DNA of 64,000 nucleotides from Pantoea sp. 18069 (GCF_902706035.1 NZ_CACSJA010000004.1:1-64000); one strand, 5' to 3'; positions 20,043 through 29,044 are shown, numbered from the stretch's first letter. Notes: generated by a model not told the origin, from the sequence alone. Translations and numbers: made by a program.

Positions 20043-21362
20043 GTGGCTACTAGCGCAGCTCAAATTGCAAAAACCGGAAAATTCGGCGATTTGCGTCGTC
20101 GGCTGGTTTTTCTGTTGCTTGCGCTGGTCGTATACCGTATCGGGGCGCATATCCCCGTGCCGGGCATCGATCCAGCGCAGCTGCAGCAGCTGTTCAATGG
20201 CCAGCAGGGCGGCATTCTCAATCTGTTCAATATGTTCTCGGGTGGGGCGCTTTCGCGCTTCACGGTGTTCGCACTGGGGATCATGCCGTACATCTCGGCA
20301 TCGATCATCATGCAACTGATGACCTATGTCGTCCCGACGTTCGAACAGCTGAAAAAAGAAGGTGAATCGGGTCGTCGCAAGATCACCCAGTACACCCGCT
20401 ACGGCACTTTGGGCCTGGCGATTTTTCAGTCCCTTGGGATTGCAGTGGCTCTGGAAAGCTCGGCAGGACTGGTGCTCACGCCAGGTTTTGGCTTCCGCCT
20501 CACGGCAGTCGTCAGCCTGACAGCCGGCACCATATTCCTGATGTGGCTCGGTGAACAGATCACTGAACGTGGTCTGGGCAACGGTATCTCTATCCTCATT
20601 TTTGCTGGTATTGCCGCAGGCTTGCCCAGCTCGATTGGTGGATTGCTGGAACTGGTGCGCACCGGAGCGATGAGCATTCTGGCTGCGATCTTCATTGTTC
20701 TCGTGGTGGCAGGCGTGACGTATTTCGTCGTGTTCGTCGAGCGAGGGCAGCGCAAGATCCTGGTGAACTACGCACGCCGTCAAGTAGGTAACAAGGTTTA
20801 TGGTGGCCAGTCCTCGCACTTGCCACTGAAGCTGAACATGGCCGGGGTCATTCCTCCCATCTTCGCTTCCTCGATCATCTTGTTGCCTGCCACGGTGGTG
20901 AACTGGTTCAGCGCGGGAGAGTCGATGCGTTGGTTGCGTGACATTGCAGGCGCCCTGACCCCTGGTCAGCCGGTGTACGTGATGTTCTATGCAGCTGCCA
21001 TCATCTTCTTCTGCTTCTTCTATACGGCCCTGGTCTTCAACAGCCGGGAAACAGCCGACAATCTGAAGAAGAGCGGTGCGTTCATTCCGGGCATTCGCCC
21101 AGGTGAGCATACGGCGCGCTACATCGACAAGATCCTGGTTCGCCTGACCTTGGCTGGCGCGGTGTACATCACATTCGTGTGTCTGTTACCCGAGTTCATG
21201 ATCCTGAAGTACAACGTTCCGTTCTACTTCGGTGGTACATCACTGCTGATTATTGTGGTGGTGACCATGGACTTCATGGCACAGGTGCAGAACTACATGA
21301 TGTCGCAGCAGTACGAGTCGCTCCTGAAAAAAGCGAACTTCAAGGCTACGCCGGGCACTTGA
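20043..21362 (+). CDS. secY: Preprotein translocase subunit SecY
   Basis: Central channel of the Sec translocon, 439 residues with ten hydrophobic helices. GTG start at 20043 after a GAAAGAAG Shine-Dalgarno. Family blocks: [24 protein letters not shown] first helix, IPVPGID, the [24 protein letters not shown] segment, the [15 protein letters not shown] cytoplasmic loop, [12 protein letters not shown], and the C-terminal [11 protein letters not shown]. It is co-transcribed with the spc ribosomal genes, as in most bacteria. Confidence 0.98.
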   Translation: MATSAAQIAKTGKFGDLRRRLVFLLLALVVYRIGAHIPVPGIDPAQLQQLFNGQQGGILNLFNMFSGGALSRFTVFALGIMPYISASIIMQLMTYVVPTFEQLKKEGESGRRKITQYTRYGTLGLAIFQSLGIAVALESSAGLVLTPGFGFRLTAVVSLTAGTIFLMWLGEQITERGLGNGISILIFAGIAAGLPSSIGGLLELVRTGAMSILAAIFIVLVVAGVTYFVVFVERGQRKILVNYARRQVGNKVYGGQSSHLPLKLNMAGVIPPIFASSIILLPATVVNWFSAGESMRWLRDIAGALTPGQPVYVMFYAAAIIFFCFFYTALVFNSRETADNLKKSGAFIPGIRPGEHTARYIDKILVRLTLAGAVYITFVCLLPEFMILKYNVPFYFGGTSLLIIVVVTMDFMAQVQNYMMSQQYESLLKKANFKATPGT

Positions 21363-21372
21363 GAAAAAGTTA

Positions 21373-21437
21373 TGGAGGCTCCGGGCGATGCCAGGGGCCT
21401 CCAGCTCAGAGTTAGTAGATTGTCCCGAAATGGGGAC
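21373..21437 (+). promoter_or_regulatory. Two hairpins in the secY-rpmJ gap
   Basis: TGGAGGC (21373-21379) pairs with GCCTCCA (21397-21403), and GTCCC (21422-21426) pairs with GGGAC (21433-21437). Neither is followed by a T tract, so they are not ordinary terminators. They occupy the place where infA is found in several related genera and may be mRNA processing or regulatory structures. Confidence 0.45.
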
Positions 21438-21492
21438 GCCACAAGTTCCGTGCAGATTGGCCGGAACGGATGCAAAGTTTTAGGAGAATGAA

Positions 21493-21606
21493 ATGAGAGT
21501 TTCGGCTTCGGTCAAGAAAATCTGCCGCAACTGCAAGATCATCCGCCGCAAAGGTGTGGTGCGTGTGATCTGCACAGACCAGCGCCATAAGCAGCGCCAG
21601 GGTTGA
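21493..21606 (+). CDS. rpmJ: 50S ribosomal protein L36 (zinc-binding form)
   Basis: 37 residues: [20 protein letters not shown] at the start, ending QRHKQRQG. The zinc ligands Cys11, Cys14, Cys27 and His32 are all present, making this the zinc-binding paralogue type. The start ATG at 21493 has the Shine-Dalgarno TAGGAGA upstream. It is too short for most automatic ORF length cut-offs. It lies between secY and rpsM, the normal location. Confidence 0.97.
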   Translation: MRVSASVKKICRNCKIIRRKGVVRVICTDQRHKQRQG

Positions 21607-21627
21607 TTGAAAGTATAGAGGACGCAT

Positions 21628-21993
21628 ATGGCACGTATCGCTGGCATTAATATTCCGCCGCATCAGCATGCTGAAATCGGCCTGACCGCTATTTATGGTA
21701 TCGGTCGTACCCGCGCTCGCAAGATTTGCGAAGCATGCGAAATCGCATATTCCAAGAAGATCAAAGATCTGACGGATGGCGATCTCGAAAAAATCCGTGA
21801 CGCGATTGCACAGTTCACCATCGAAGGTGACCTGCGTCGTGAAACAACGATGAACATCAAGCGTTTGATGGACATTGGTTGCTATCGCGGTTTCCGTCAT
21901 CGCCGTGGCCTGCCCATGCGCGGCCAGCGCACTCGCACTAATGCGCGTACTCGCAAGGGTCCGCGTAAGGGTGCAGCGGCTTTGAAGAAATAA
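21628..21993 (+). CDS. rpsM: 30S ribosomal protein S13
   Basis: 121 residues: [37 protein letters not shown] and the C-terminal [19 protein letters not shown] basic tail. S13 forms bridges between the subunits and contacts the P-site tRNA. It is the first gene of the alpha-operon portion. Confidence 0.98.
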   Translation: MARIAGINIPPHQHAEIGLTAIYGIGRTRARKICEACEIAYSKKIKDLTDGDLEKIRDAIAQFTIEGDLRRETTMNIKRLMDIGCYRGFRHRRGLPMRGQRTRTNARTRKGPRKGAAALKK

Positions 21994-22011
21994 AGAGATT
22001 GAAAGATCACT

Positions 22012-22416
22012 ATGGCTAAATCTCCCGCAAACAACGCATCACAGCGCGTGCGCAAGAAGGTTCGCAAGAACATTTCTGACGGCATCGCTCACGTGCACGC
22101 GTCGTTCAACAACACGATCATCACCATCACTGACCGCCAGGGCAATGCATTGTCTTGGGCTTCGTCGGGTGGCCAAGGCTTCAAGGGCTCGCGCAAGTCG
22201 ACGCCTTTCGCAGCCCAAGTGGCTTCCGAAGTTGCTGGTCGTGCAGCGATTGAACAAGGCATCAAGAACGTCGACGTCGAAATCAAGGGCCCCGGTCCTG
22301 GTCGCGAATCGTCGGTGCGCGCTCTGGGTGCCCTGGGCATCCGCATCACTTCCATCTCGGACGTGACGCCTGTGCCGCACAACGGCTGCCGCCCGCAAAA
22401 GCGTCGTCGTATCTAA
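22012..22416 (+). CDS. rpsK: 30S ribosomal protein S11
   Basis: 134 residues. [42 protein letters not shown] and the C-terminal [18 protein letters not shown] are diagnostic. S11 lines the mRNA exit region of the 30S platform. It follows rpsM by 18 bp. Confidence 0.98.
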   Translation: MAKSPANNASQRVRKKVRKNISDGIAHVHASFNNTIITITDRQGNALSWASSGGQGFKGSRKSTPFAAQVASEVAGRAAIEQGIKNVDVEIKGPGPGRESSVRALGALGIRITSISDVTPVPHNGCRPQKRRRI

Positions 22417-22434
22417 TTTTTTATAAGCCCACCG

Positions 22435-22463
22435 CCACCTGCATGGCTTGGCCAAGCAGGTGG
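22435..22463 (+). promoter_or_regulatory. Hairpin in the rpsD leader
   Basis: CCACCTGC (22435-22442) pairs perfectly with GCAGGTGG (22456-22463) around an internal TGG/CCA. It sits 42 bp before the rpsD start. Because S4 is the repressor of the alpha operon in E. coli, this is a candidate S4-responsive or attenuator structure; no T run follows. Confidence 0.5.
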
Positions 22464-22505
22464 CTCCCGCAATTGTTTTGCGGCAGATGACACAAGGAAG
22501 ATCAC

Positions 22506-23129
22506 GTGGCACGTTATATCGGCCCCAAGGCCAAACTTTCCCGCCGTGAAGGCACCGACCTGTTCCTGAAGAGCGCACGTCGCTCGATCGCGGACAAGTC
22601 GAAGTTTGACACCAAGCCCGGCCAGCATGGCCGCACTTCTGGCCAGCGCACTTCGGACTACGGTCTGCAACTGCGTGAAAAGCAGAAGGTCAAGCGCATG
22701 TACGGCATTCTGGAAAAGCAATTCCGCCGCTACTTCGAAGCTGCTGATGGCAAAAAGGGCAACACGGGTGCAAACCTGCTGACGCTGCTGGAAAGCCGTC
22801 TGGACAACGTCGTGTACCGCATGGGCTTCGGCTCCACGCGTGCAGAAGCCCGTCAGCTGGTGTCGCACAAGGCGATCACCGTGAACGGTAACTCGGTCAA
22901 CATCGCTTCCTACCTGGTCAAGGTCGGTGACGTGGTTGCCGTGCGCGAAAAGTCCAAGAAGCAGGCTCGCATCGTCGAAGCCATGCAACTGGCTCAGCAA
23001 GTGGGCTTCCCCGCTTGGGTGGAAGTCAGCCTGGACAAGGCAGAAGGAACCTTCAAGAAGGCTCCTGACCGTGACGAATTCGGCGCAGACATCAACGAAT
23101 CCCTGATCGTTGAATTGTATTCGCGTTGA
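22506..23129 (+). CDS. rpsD: 30S ribosomal protein S4
   Basis: 207 residues, GTG start at 22506 after [30 protein letters not shown] opens the protein; [20 protein letters not shown] and [23 protein letters not shown] contain the S4 RNA-binding domain. S4 nucleates 30S assembly. The N-terminal zinc-binding cysteines of some S4 proteins are absent. The 89-bp gap before it holds a strong hairpin (22435-22463). Confidence 0.98.
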   Translation: MARYIGPKAKLSRREGTDLFLKSARRSIADKSKFDTKPGQHGRTSGQRTSDYGLQLREKQKVKRMYGILEKQFRRYFEAADGKKGNTGANLLTLLESRLDNVVYRMGFGSTRAEARQLVSHKAITVNGNSVNIASYLVKVGDVVAVREKSKKQARIVEAMQLAQQVGFPAWVEVSLDKAEGTFKKAPDRDEFGADINESLIVELYSR

Positions 23130-23163
23130 TTTTTCCGGCTAATTTTCGCTAAAACCGTCCCTG

Positions 23164-23183
23164 AACCGCGAGGCATCGCGGTT
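23164..23183 (+). promoter_or_regulatory. Hairpin upstream of rpoA
   Basis: AACCGCGA-GGCA-TCGCGGTT is an 8-bp perfect stem with a four-base loop, 59 bp before the rpoA start. It is not followed by T residues. Possible role in setting rpoA expression relative to the ribosomal genes. Confidence 0.45.
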
Positions 23184-23241
23184 TAGGCGCTTCACCAGCC
23201 TTACCGGTGTAACGAGCCGGGGGTATTGAGAGGAAGTCTGC

Positions 23242-24234
23242 ATGCAAACCAATTTGCTGAAACCCAAGGCAATCAATGTCGAACAACTTGGCCACAACCG
23301 TGCCAAGGTCGCACTTGAGCCGTTCGAGCGTGGTTACGGCCACACGCTGGGCAATGCCCTGCGCCGTGTTCTGCTCTCGTCCATGGTGGGTTACGCAGCG
23401 ACGGAAGTCACGATTGCCGGCGTGCTCCATGAGTACTCCTCGATCGACGGCGTTCAGGAAGATGTGGTCAACATCCTGCTGAACCTCAAGGGCGTGGTGT
23501 TCAAGCTGCACAACCGTGACGAAGTCACGCTGAGCCTGCGCAAGGATGGCGAAGGCGTTGTCACTGCACGTGATATCCAGACCCCGCACGATGTTGAAAT
23601 CGTCAACCCTGATCATGTGATTGCCAATCTGTCGCAAGGCGGCAAGCTGGACATGCAGATCAAGGTCGAAAAGGGCCGTGGCTATGTGCCGGGCAATGTG
23701 CGTCGCTATGGCGATGAGTCCACCAAGTCGATCGGCCGTATTGTGCTCGACGCATCGTTCTCCCCTGTGAAGCGCGTCAGCTACACGGTGGAAAGCGCGC
23801 GTGTCGAACAGCGTACCGACCTCGACAAGCTGGTGGTCGAAATCGAGACCAACGGTGCCATCACCGCTGAAGACGCAGTGCGCGCTTCGGCCAAGATCCT
23901 GGTCGAGCAACTGGCTGTGTTCGCACAGCTCGAAGGCGGCGATCTGGAAGGCATCACGGGCAGCGCAGCTCCGCGCAACAACGCGAGCTTCGATCCTATC
24001 TTGCTGCGTCCTGTGGACGAGCTGGAACTGACGGTGCGTTCGGCCAACTGCTTGAAGGCCGAAAACATCTACTACATCGGCGACCTGATTCAGCGTACCG
24101 AAAACGAGCTGCTCAAGACCCCCAACCTGGGTCGCAAGTCGCTCAACGAGATCAAGGAAGTCCTGGCTTCCCGCGGTCTGACGCTGGGCATGAAGCTCGA
24201 AAACTGGCCGCCAGCCGGCCTGGACAAGCGTTAA
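23242..24234 (+). CDS. rpoA: DNA-directed RNA polymerase subunit alpha
   Basis: 330 residues. The N-terminal assembly domain has [24 protein letters not shown] and the [21 protein letters not shown] segment. The C-terminal domain, which binds UP elements and activators, has [20 protein letters not shown] and [19 protein letters not shown]. It is preceded by a GAGAGGAAG Shine-Dalgarno. Position between rpsD and rplQ is universal in this phylum. Confidence 0.98.
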   Translation: MQTNLLKPKAINVEQLGHNRAKVALEPFERGYGHTLGNALRRVLLSSMVGYAATEVTIAGVLHEYSSIDGVQEDVVNILLNLKGVVFKLHNRDEVTLSLRKDGEGVVTARDIQTPHDVEIVNPDHVIANLSQGGKLDMQIKVEKGRGYVPGNVRRYGDESTKSIGRIVLDASFSPVKRVSYTVESARVEQRTDLDKLVVEIETNGAITAEDAVRASAKILVEQLAVFAQLEGGDLEGITGSAAPRNNASFDPILLRPVDELELTVRSANCLKAENIYYIGDLIQRTENELLKTPNLGRKSLNEIKEVLASRGLTLGMKLENWPPAGLDKR

Positions 24235-24275
24235 AAAGAGGGGCCAAGGCGGCCCAGCAAATCGATAGATTTGCG

Positions 24276-24343
24276 CTTGAGACTAGGCGTGTTGCCGCAG
24301 ACAGTGCAAATTGCACGGCAAGGCAACGCAACGACGTCTCAAG
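24276..24343 (+). promoter_or_regulatory. Nested inverted-repeat structure between rpoA and rplQ
   Basis: Three coaxial perfect stems: CTTGAGAC (24276-24283) with GTCTCAAG (24336-24343), GTTGCC (24291-24296) with GGCAAC (24322-24327), and GTGCAA (24304-24309) with TTGCAC (24311-24316). Together they would form a long imperfect hairpin in the rpoA-rplQ mRNA. No T run follows, so it is more likely a processing or stability element than a terminator. Confidence 0.6.
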
Positions 24344-24365
24344 GGACGAATTGGACACTCTGAGC

Positions 24366-24371
24366 TATAAT
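24366..24371 (+). promoter_or_regulatory. Candidate -10 box of an rplQ promoter
   Basis: A perfect TATAAT lies 86 bp before rplQ, just after the nested hairpin. No convincing -35 is found at 17 +/- 1 bp (the nearest TTGGAC is only 9 bp away), so the call rests on the -10 alone. Confidence 0.4.
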
Positions 24372-24456
24372 TTGCATCCCGCCTTTGGGTGGGCAGTGCC
24401 TCGGGCAGTACCTGATACGGCTGCCCGATTTAATTAAATATCAAGGAAAAAGCACC

Positions 24457-24846
24457 ATGCGCCACGGTCACGGCCTCCGCAAACTCAATCGCACTTCTTC
24501 GCACCGCCTGGCGATGCTGCAGAACATGATGAATTCGCTCATCGAGCACGAAGCCATCAAGACTACCGTCCCCAAGGCCAAGGAACTGCGCCGCGTGATC
24601 GAGCCCATGATCACCCTGGCCAAGGTCGACACCGTCGCCAACCGCCGCCTGGCTTTCGACCGCCTGCGCGACCGCGACAGCGTCACCAAGCTGTTCAACG
24701 TGCTGGGCCCCCGTTTCAACACCCGTCCCGGTGGCTACACGCGTATCCTGAAGATGGGCTTCCGCGTGGGCGACAACGCCCCCATGGCCTACGTTGAATT
24801 GGTGGAACGCACCGAAGAAGTTCAAACTTCCGACGCAGCAGCCTAA
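24457..24846 (+). CDS. rplQ: 50S ribosomal protein L17
   Basis: 129 residues: [20 protein letters not shown], then [19 protein letters not shown] and [21 protein letters not shown]17 lies near the peptide exit. The ATG at 24457 with Shine-Dalgarno AAGGAAA matches the family; the open frame upstream is leader. The 222-bp gap before it is unusually long for this operon and structured. It ends the ribosomal block, followed by an initiator tRNA. Confidence 0.98.
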   Translation: MRHGHGLRKLNRTSSHRLAMLQNMMNSLIEHEAIKTTVPKAKELRRVIEPMITLAKVDTVANRRLAFDRLRDRDSVTKLFNVLGPRFNTRPGGYTRILKMGFRVGDNAPMAYVELVERTEEVQTSDAAA

Positions 24847-24870
24847 ATCTGCTGTACAATAACTACATAC

Positions 24871-24947
<77 letters not shown>

Positions 24948-24955
24948 AACATTCA

Positions 24956-24987
24956 ACGCCCACTTTACAGTGGGCGTTTTTGTTTTT
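24956..24987 (+). terminator. Rho-independent terminator after tRNA-fMet
   Basis: ACGCCCAC and GTGGGCGT form a perfect 8-bp stem around TTTACA, followed by TTTTTGTTTTT. It should end the ribosomal/tRNA transcript. Confidence 0.92.
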
Positions 24988-25059
24988 GCGGTCCGCCTTC
25001 TCGCTGGCCGCCGCCGGTTCACTTTCTCTGCGCGCACTTCGCTTGCGGCCCTCTGATTG

Positions 25060-26316
25060 ATGACTTCTTCGTTTCCCAGCACCCTTGGCATTGATTTCGG
25101 CACCTCCAACTCGGCGATGGCGCTGCGCGTCGCGGGCAGCCCGGCCCGCCTGATTCCCCTCGAAGGCGAGATGCTGGCCATGCCGACGGCCTTGTTTTTT
25201 CATGCCGAAGAACTGAGCACCCATTACGGGCGCGATGCGATGGCGCAGTACCTCGAAGGCGAGGAAGGGCGGCTGATGCGCTCGCTCAAGAGCCTGCTGG
25301 GCAGCGCGCTGCTGCAGGACAAGACCGTGGTGCATGGCAACCTGGTGAGCTACCAGGACATCATCGCGCTGTTTCTGCGCCAGCTCGCGACCCGCGCCCA
25401 GAAGGAACTCGGCCAGATGCCCGAGCGCGTGGTGCTGGGCCGGCCGGTGCATTTTGTCGATGACGACCTTGAGCGCGATGCGCTGGCCGAAAGCGCGCTG
25501 CGCGAAGCTGCGCACCGCGCGGGCTTTGCCCAGGTGCAGTTCCAGCTCGAGCCGATTGCCGCGGCGCTCGACTACGAGCAGCGCCTGGACCGCGAGTCGG
25601 TGGTGCTGGTGGTCGACATCGGCGGCGGTACTTCCGACTTCACCGTCGTGCGCCTGGGGCCCGAGCGCATTGCGCACCCGGACCGCAGCGTCGACGTGCT
25701 GGCGACGGCCGGCGTGCACATCGGCGGCACCGATTTCGACCAGCGGCTCAATCTCGAGCTGCTGCAGCCGCTGCTGGGTTTGCGCCACCATGGAAAAAGC
25801 GGGCGCGAAGTACCCAGCCGCGTGTTCTTCGATCTGTCGACCTGGCATCTGATCCAGTGGCTCTACACCGCCAAGGCGGTGCGCGAAGCGCAGGGACTGC
25901 GCACCGATTACCAGGACGAGCGCCTGCATGCGCGGCTGATGACGGTACTCGAAGAACGCCTGGGCCACCGCCTGGCCAACACCATGGAGCAGGGCAAGAT
26001 CGCGGTGTCGCAAAGCGGCGCTGCCCAGACCCTGGACCTGGGCTGGCTCGAAGCGCAGCTGCAGGCCCAGGTCACGCCCGAAGCGATGGACATGCATCTG
26101 CAACCCGCGCTGGCGCGCGTCGTCGCCTGCGCCGAGGATTGCCTGCGCCGCGCGGGCGTGCAGGCCCGGGCGCTAGACGCGATCTACCTCACGGGCGGCT
26201 CTTCGGCGCTGCGCCCGCTGCGCAGTGCCCTGCGCGCGGCGTTTCCGGATACGGCGCAGGTCGAAGGCGATCTGTTTGGCGGGGTGGCTTCGGGGCTGGC
26301 TTATACCCAGGGGTGA
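25060..26316 (+). CDS. yegD: YegD-like Hsp70-family ATPase
   Basis: 418 residues with an actin-type ATPase domain only: the phosphate-1 motif LGIDFGTSNSAMAL at the start, the phosphate-2 motif VVDIGGGTSDFTVV, HIGGTDFDQRLN, and the adenosine motif IYLTGGSSALRPL. The peptide-binding domain of DnaK is absent, as in E. coli YegD. The family is called a putative chaperone; its substrates are unknown. The start is the ATG at 25060; a TTG immediately before it is unlikely. It stands alone, with the tRNA terminator upstream and convergent rsmI downstream. Confidence 0.9.
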   Translation: MTSSFPSTLGIDFGTSNSAMALRVAGSPARLIPLEGEMLAMPTALFFHAEELSTHYGRDAMAQYLEGEEGRLMRSLKSLLGSALLQDKTVVHGNLVSYQDIIALFLRQLATRAQKELGQMPERVVLGRPVHFVDDDLERDALAESALREAAHRAGFAQVQFQLEPIAAALDYEQRLDRESVVLVVDIGGGTSDFTVVRLGPERIAHPDRSVDVLATAGVHIGGTDFDQRLNLELLQPLLGLRHHGKSGREVPSRVFFDLSTWHLIQWLYTAKAVREAQGLRTDYQDERLHARLMTVLEERLGHRLANTMEQGKIAVSQSGAAQTLDLGWLEAQLQAQVTPEAMDMHLQPALARVVACAEDCLRRAGVQARALDAIYLTGGSSALRPLRSALRAAFPDTAQVEGDLFGGVASGLAYTQG

Positions 26317-26396
26317 CAGCGGTCCTGGTTGAGGGCAGGACGTTCATCCTTCAATCCTTCGCCAAGCTCGGCACTTCGGATCAGGACGAACGGGTA

Positions 26397-27323
26397 TCAG
26401 TCTTCGTCAGCGCCTTCGCGCTTGATCTGCAGCGCCGCGTCATAGAGCGCGTTGCGCGCCGCGCCGGTGATGTCGGCGGCCAGTCGCACCGCGACCTTGG
26501 TCGGCAGTTCGGGGAGCAGCAGGCGCAGCACGCGCAGGCCTTCGCCGCTGTCTTCCTGCAGCGCCACGGGGTGCAGCACGACCACGAATTCACCGCGTGA
26601 GCGCTGGGGCGAGCCTTCGAGCCAGGCCGGCAGCTGGTCCGCGGGCCGGGTCACGATTTCCTCGAACTGCTTGGTGATTTCGCGCGCCAGCGTGACGTTG
26701 CGCGCGCCCAGAACCGCCAGCGCCTGGGCCAGTTCGCCTATGCGGTGCGGGGCTTCGAGCAGTACGCAGCAGCGCGCCTCGTGCGCGAGCTGCTGCACCT
26801 GCGTTGCGCGCTCGGCCTGTTTGCTGGCAAGAAAACCCGCGAACAGGAAACCGCTGCTGGCCTGCGTTGGCGCGACCGCGCCCGCGACGCTGAGCGCGGC
26901 CGTGATGCTGCTTGCGCCGGGCAGCGGAATGGTACGCAGGCCTGCGGCCTGCACGGCCGCGGCCAGGCGTGCGCCCGGGTCGCTGACGCCGGGCGTGCCC
27001 GCGTCGCTCACGTAGGCCATGCGCTGACCCTGCTGCAGGCGTGCAATCACCTGCTGCGCGGCTTCGGCTTCGTTATGCTGGTGCAGGGCCAGCAGCTGGC
27101 TGCCGGGCCGCTCCAGCCCGTAGGAGCGCAGCAGGCCCTGGGTATGGCGCGTGTCCTCGCAGGCAATGCTGTCGACGATCTGCAGCACATGCAGCGCGCG
27201 CAGGCTGATGTCGGCAAGGTTGCCGATCGGGGTGGCGACCACATACAGGGCGCCTTGCGGGTAATGTTGCGCCGAGGCTGCGTCGTGGGCAGCGCTCAGC
27301 GCAGAGGCGAAAGAGGCACTCAA
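26397..27323 (-). CDS. rsmI: 16S rRNA (cytidine-1402-2'-O)-methyltransferase
   Basis: RsmI methylates C1402 in the decoding centre. The 308-residue protein has a 25-residue leader and then the tetrapyrrole-methylase-like fold: YVVATPIGNLADISLRAL, ACEDTRHTQGLL, YVSDAGTPGVSDPG, IPLPGASSITAAL and EAPHRIGEL. The frame starts with TTG at 27323, supported by AAGGAAA five bases ahead. This start codon overlaps by one base the ATG of yraN on the other strand, so the two genes meet head to head. The yraL(rsmI)-yraN-diaA-dolP grouping mirrors E. coli, minus lpoA. Confidence 0.94.
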   Translation of the reverse strand: MSASFASALSAAHDAASAQHYPQGALYVVATPIGNLADISLRALHVLQIVDSIACEDTRHTQGLLRSYGLERPGSQLLALHQHNEAEAAQQVIARLQQGQRMAYVSDAGTPGVSDPGARLAAAVQAAGLRTIPLPGASSITAALSVAGAVAPTQASSGFLFAGFLASKQAERATQVQQLAHEARCCVLLEAPHRIGELAQALAVLGARNVTLAREITKQFEEIVTRPADQLPAWLEGSPQRSRGEFVVVLHPVALQEDSGEGLRVLRLLLPELPTKVAVRLAADITGAARNALYDAALQIKREGADED

Positions 27324-27733
27324 TGGGTTTCCTTAAAAATCCGGGCGCAGCGGGCGCGGCGCCGTCGACCACCCGGCAACTGGGCCAGGCCGGTGAAGAC
27401 CAGGCGCTGCACTGTCTGCAGGCCGCAGGCCTGCGGCTGGTGGAGCGCAATTATCGGACGCCCGGGCGTGGCGGTGGCGAGATTGACCTCATCATGCGCG
27501 ATGCCGATGGCACGCTGGTGTTTGTCGAGGTGCGCCGCCGTGGTCGTGCCGGCTATGGCGGCGCGGGCGCGAGCATAGGCGCGGCCAAGCAGGCGCACAT
27601 TGTGCGCGCGGCCCGGCATTATCTGCAACGCTGGCCGTCAGCGCCGCCTTGCCGCTTCGACGTGGTGCTGATCGACACCGCAGGCCTGCAATGGCTGCGC
27701 GCGGCCTTCGACGTCGACGGCCAGGTCGGGTAA
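27323..27733 (+). CDS. yraN: UPF0102 (YraN) family endonuclease-like protein
   Basis: 136 residues. Family blocks: RQLGQAGEDQALHCLQAAGL, VERNYRTPGRGGGEIDLIMRD and LVFVEVRRRGR. The E-x-D...E-V-x-R arrangement is the restriction-endonuclease-like active site seen in the family. The biological role is not established. The ATG at 27323 has AAAGAGG upstream, lying inside the rsmI coding sequence of the opposite strand. A Gly/Ala-rich 18-residue leader precedes the conserved domain. Confidence 0.92.
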   Translation: MGFLKNPGAAGAAPSTTRQLGQAGEDQALHCLQAAGLRLVERNYRTPGRGGGEIDLIMRDADGTLVFVEVRRRGRAGYGGAGASIGAAKQAHIVRAARHYLQRWPSAPPCRFDVVLIDTAGLQWLRAAFDVDGQVG

Positions 27734-27782
27734 CCGTGGGATGGCGAAAGGTTTGTAGCCTCGCAGGTATCATCGGGCCTCC

Positions 27783-28391
27783 ATGCTAGAGCAACGTATC
27801 CAACAGCATTTCATCGACAGCGCCGACCTGAAGTATCAGGCCGCGCAGGCGTTGAGTCTTCCCATCGCTTCCGCTGTGCAGGCCATGCTGGCCTGCGTGA
27901 CCAGTGGCGGCAAAGTCCTGGCCTGCGGCTGCGGCCCTTCCGTCACCGACGCGCAGATGTTCGCATCCCTGTGCGTGACGGGGTTCGAGCGCGACCGTCC
28001 CGAACTCGCCGCACTTGCCCTGAGTGCGCAAGGAGGGCTGCTGGGCAGCCTGCCGGTGTCGGGCGGCGGCGGCAATGCGCAGCACTATCTGGCCCGCCAG
28101 GTGCGTGCGCTGGGCCAGGCCGGGGATCTGCTGCTGGTGCTGTCGGTGACCGGCAACGACCCCTGCGCGCTCGAAGCCGTCGAAGCCGCGCATGAGCGCG
28201 ACATGATGGCGGTGGTGCTCAGCGGCCGTACCGGCGGCAGCCTGTCGACGCGCATGCGCGAGACCGATGTGCTGATCTGCGTGCCGCATGACCGCGCGGC
28301 ACGCGTGCGCGAAGTGCATGCATTGGTGCTGCACTGCCTGTGCGATGGCGTGGATGCCCAGTTGTTAGGTGAACAGGAGATGCCTTTATGA
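27783..28391 (+). CDS. diaA: SIS-domain protein of the DiaA/GmhA type
   Basis: 202 residues: MLEQRIQQHFIDSADLKYQAA is typical of DiaA/phosphoheptose isomerase. A sugar-isomerase (SIS) fold follows with GGKVLACGCGPSVTDAQMFA and LLLVLSVTGNDP. In E. coli DiaA binds DnaA and promotes initiation at oriC; phosphoheptose isomerase GmhA is the close alternative. Placement between yraN and the BON lipoprotein gene supports DiaA. The family's GNGGSA loop here reads CGCGPSV, an unusual variation that may affect sugar binding. The stop overlaps the dolP start by four bases. Confidence 0.85.
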   Translation: MLEQRIQQHFIDSADLKYQAAQALSLPIASAVQAMLACVTSGGKVLACGCGPSVTDAQMFASLCVTGFERDRPELAALALSAQGGLLGSLPVSGGGGNAQHYLARQVRALGQAGDLLLVLSVTGNDPCALEAVEAAHERDMMAVVLSGRTGGSLSTRMRETDVLICVPHDRAARVREVHALVLHCLCDGVDAQLLGEQEMPL

Positions 28392-29044
28392 AGTTCAAGA
28401 TCCACCGTGCCGTTTGTTCCTCCCTGGCTGTTGTGCTGCTCGGCGGCGCATTGTCGGCCTGCGTTCCGCTGGTGGTGGGCGGCGGCATGGTCGCGGGCAC
28501 GCTGGTGGCAGTCGACCGGCGCACGGCCGGCACCCAGGTCGAAGACGAAACCATCGAGGTCAAGGCCGCGAACCGGATTCGCGAGACCCTGGGCGACAAG
28601 GCACGCATCAATGTGACCAGCTACAACCGCCAGGTGCTGCTGACCGGCGAGGTGGGCAACGAGACCGACAAACAGACCCTGGGCCGCCTGGTCGAGTCCG
28701 TCGACAACGTGCGCGCCGTGGTCAACGAGGCGACGGTCGCACCGTTCACCGCAACGCTGAGCCAGCGCTCGGGCGACACATTCATCACCGGCAAGGTGCG
28801 TGCGAGCCTGATGGACGCCAAGGATCTGCAGGCGTCGGCGTTCAAGGTCGTGACCGAGACCAAGGTGGTCTATCTGATGGGCATCGTCACGCCGCGTGAA
28901 GCCAAGCGCGCGGCCGAGATCGCGCGCGGCGTCAATGGCGTGACCAAGGTGGTGCGCGTGTTCGAAGTGGTTTCGGAAGATGAACTGGCGCGTTACGAGC
29001 CCAAGCAGGTGCCGGTCACGACCGACGCTTCGCCGTCGCTTTGA
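28388..29044 (+). CDS. dolP: BON-domain outer-membrane lipoprotein (DolP/YraP-like)
   Basis: 218 residues with a lipoprotein signal peptide: basic start, hydrophobic core and lipobox LSAC at Cys25. Two BON domains follow, at about 52-115 and 125-195, each with the strand-helix-strand pattern and conserved glycines (VLLTGEVGNETDKQ, VYLMGIVTPREAKRA). In E. coli DolP binds anionic lipid at division sites and supports outer-membrane integrity. It overlaps diaA (ATGA) and is terminated by a strong hairpin at 29061-29092. Confidence 0.93.
   Translation: MKFKIHRAVCSSLAVVLLGGALSACVPLVVGGGMVAGTLVAVDRRTAGTQVEDETIEVKAANRIRETLGDKARINVTSYNRQVLLTGEVGNETDKQTLGRLVESVDNVRAVVNEATVAPFTATLSQRSGDTFITGKVRASLMDAKDLQASAFKVVTETKVVYLMGIVTPREAKRAAEIARGVNGVTKVVRVFEVVSEDELARYEPKQVPVTTDASPSL

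Noticed and set aside
21373..21403. Hairpin after secY as a rho-independent terminator
   Set aside because: The stem is good but there is no T tract, and the downstream ribosomal genes must be transcribed.
24351..24356. TTGGAC as the -35 for the TATAAT before rplQ
   Set aside because: The spacer would be only 9 bp, far too short for sigma-70.
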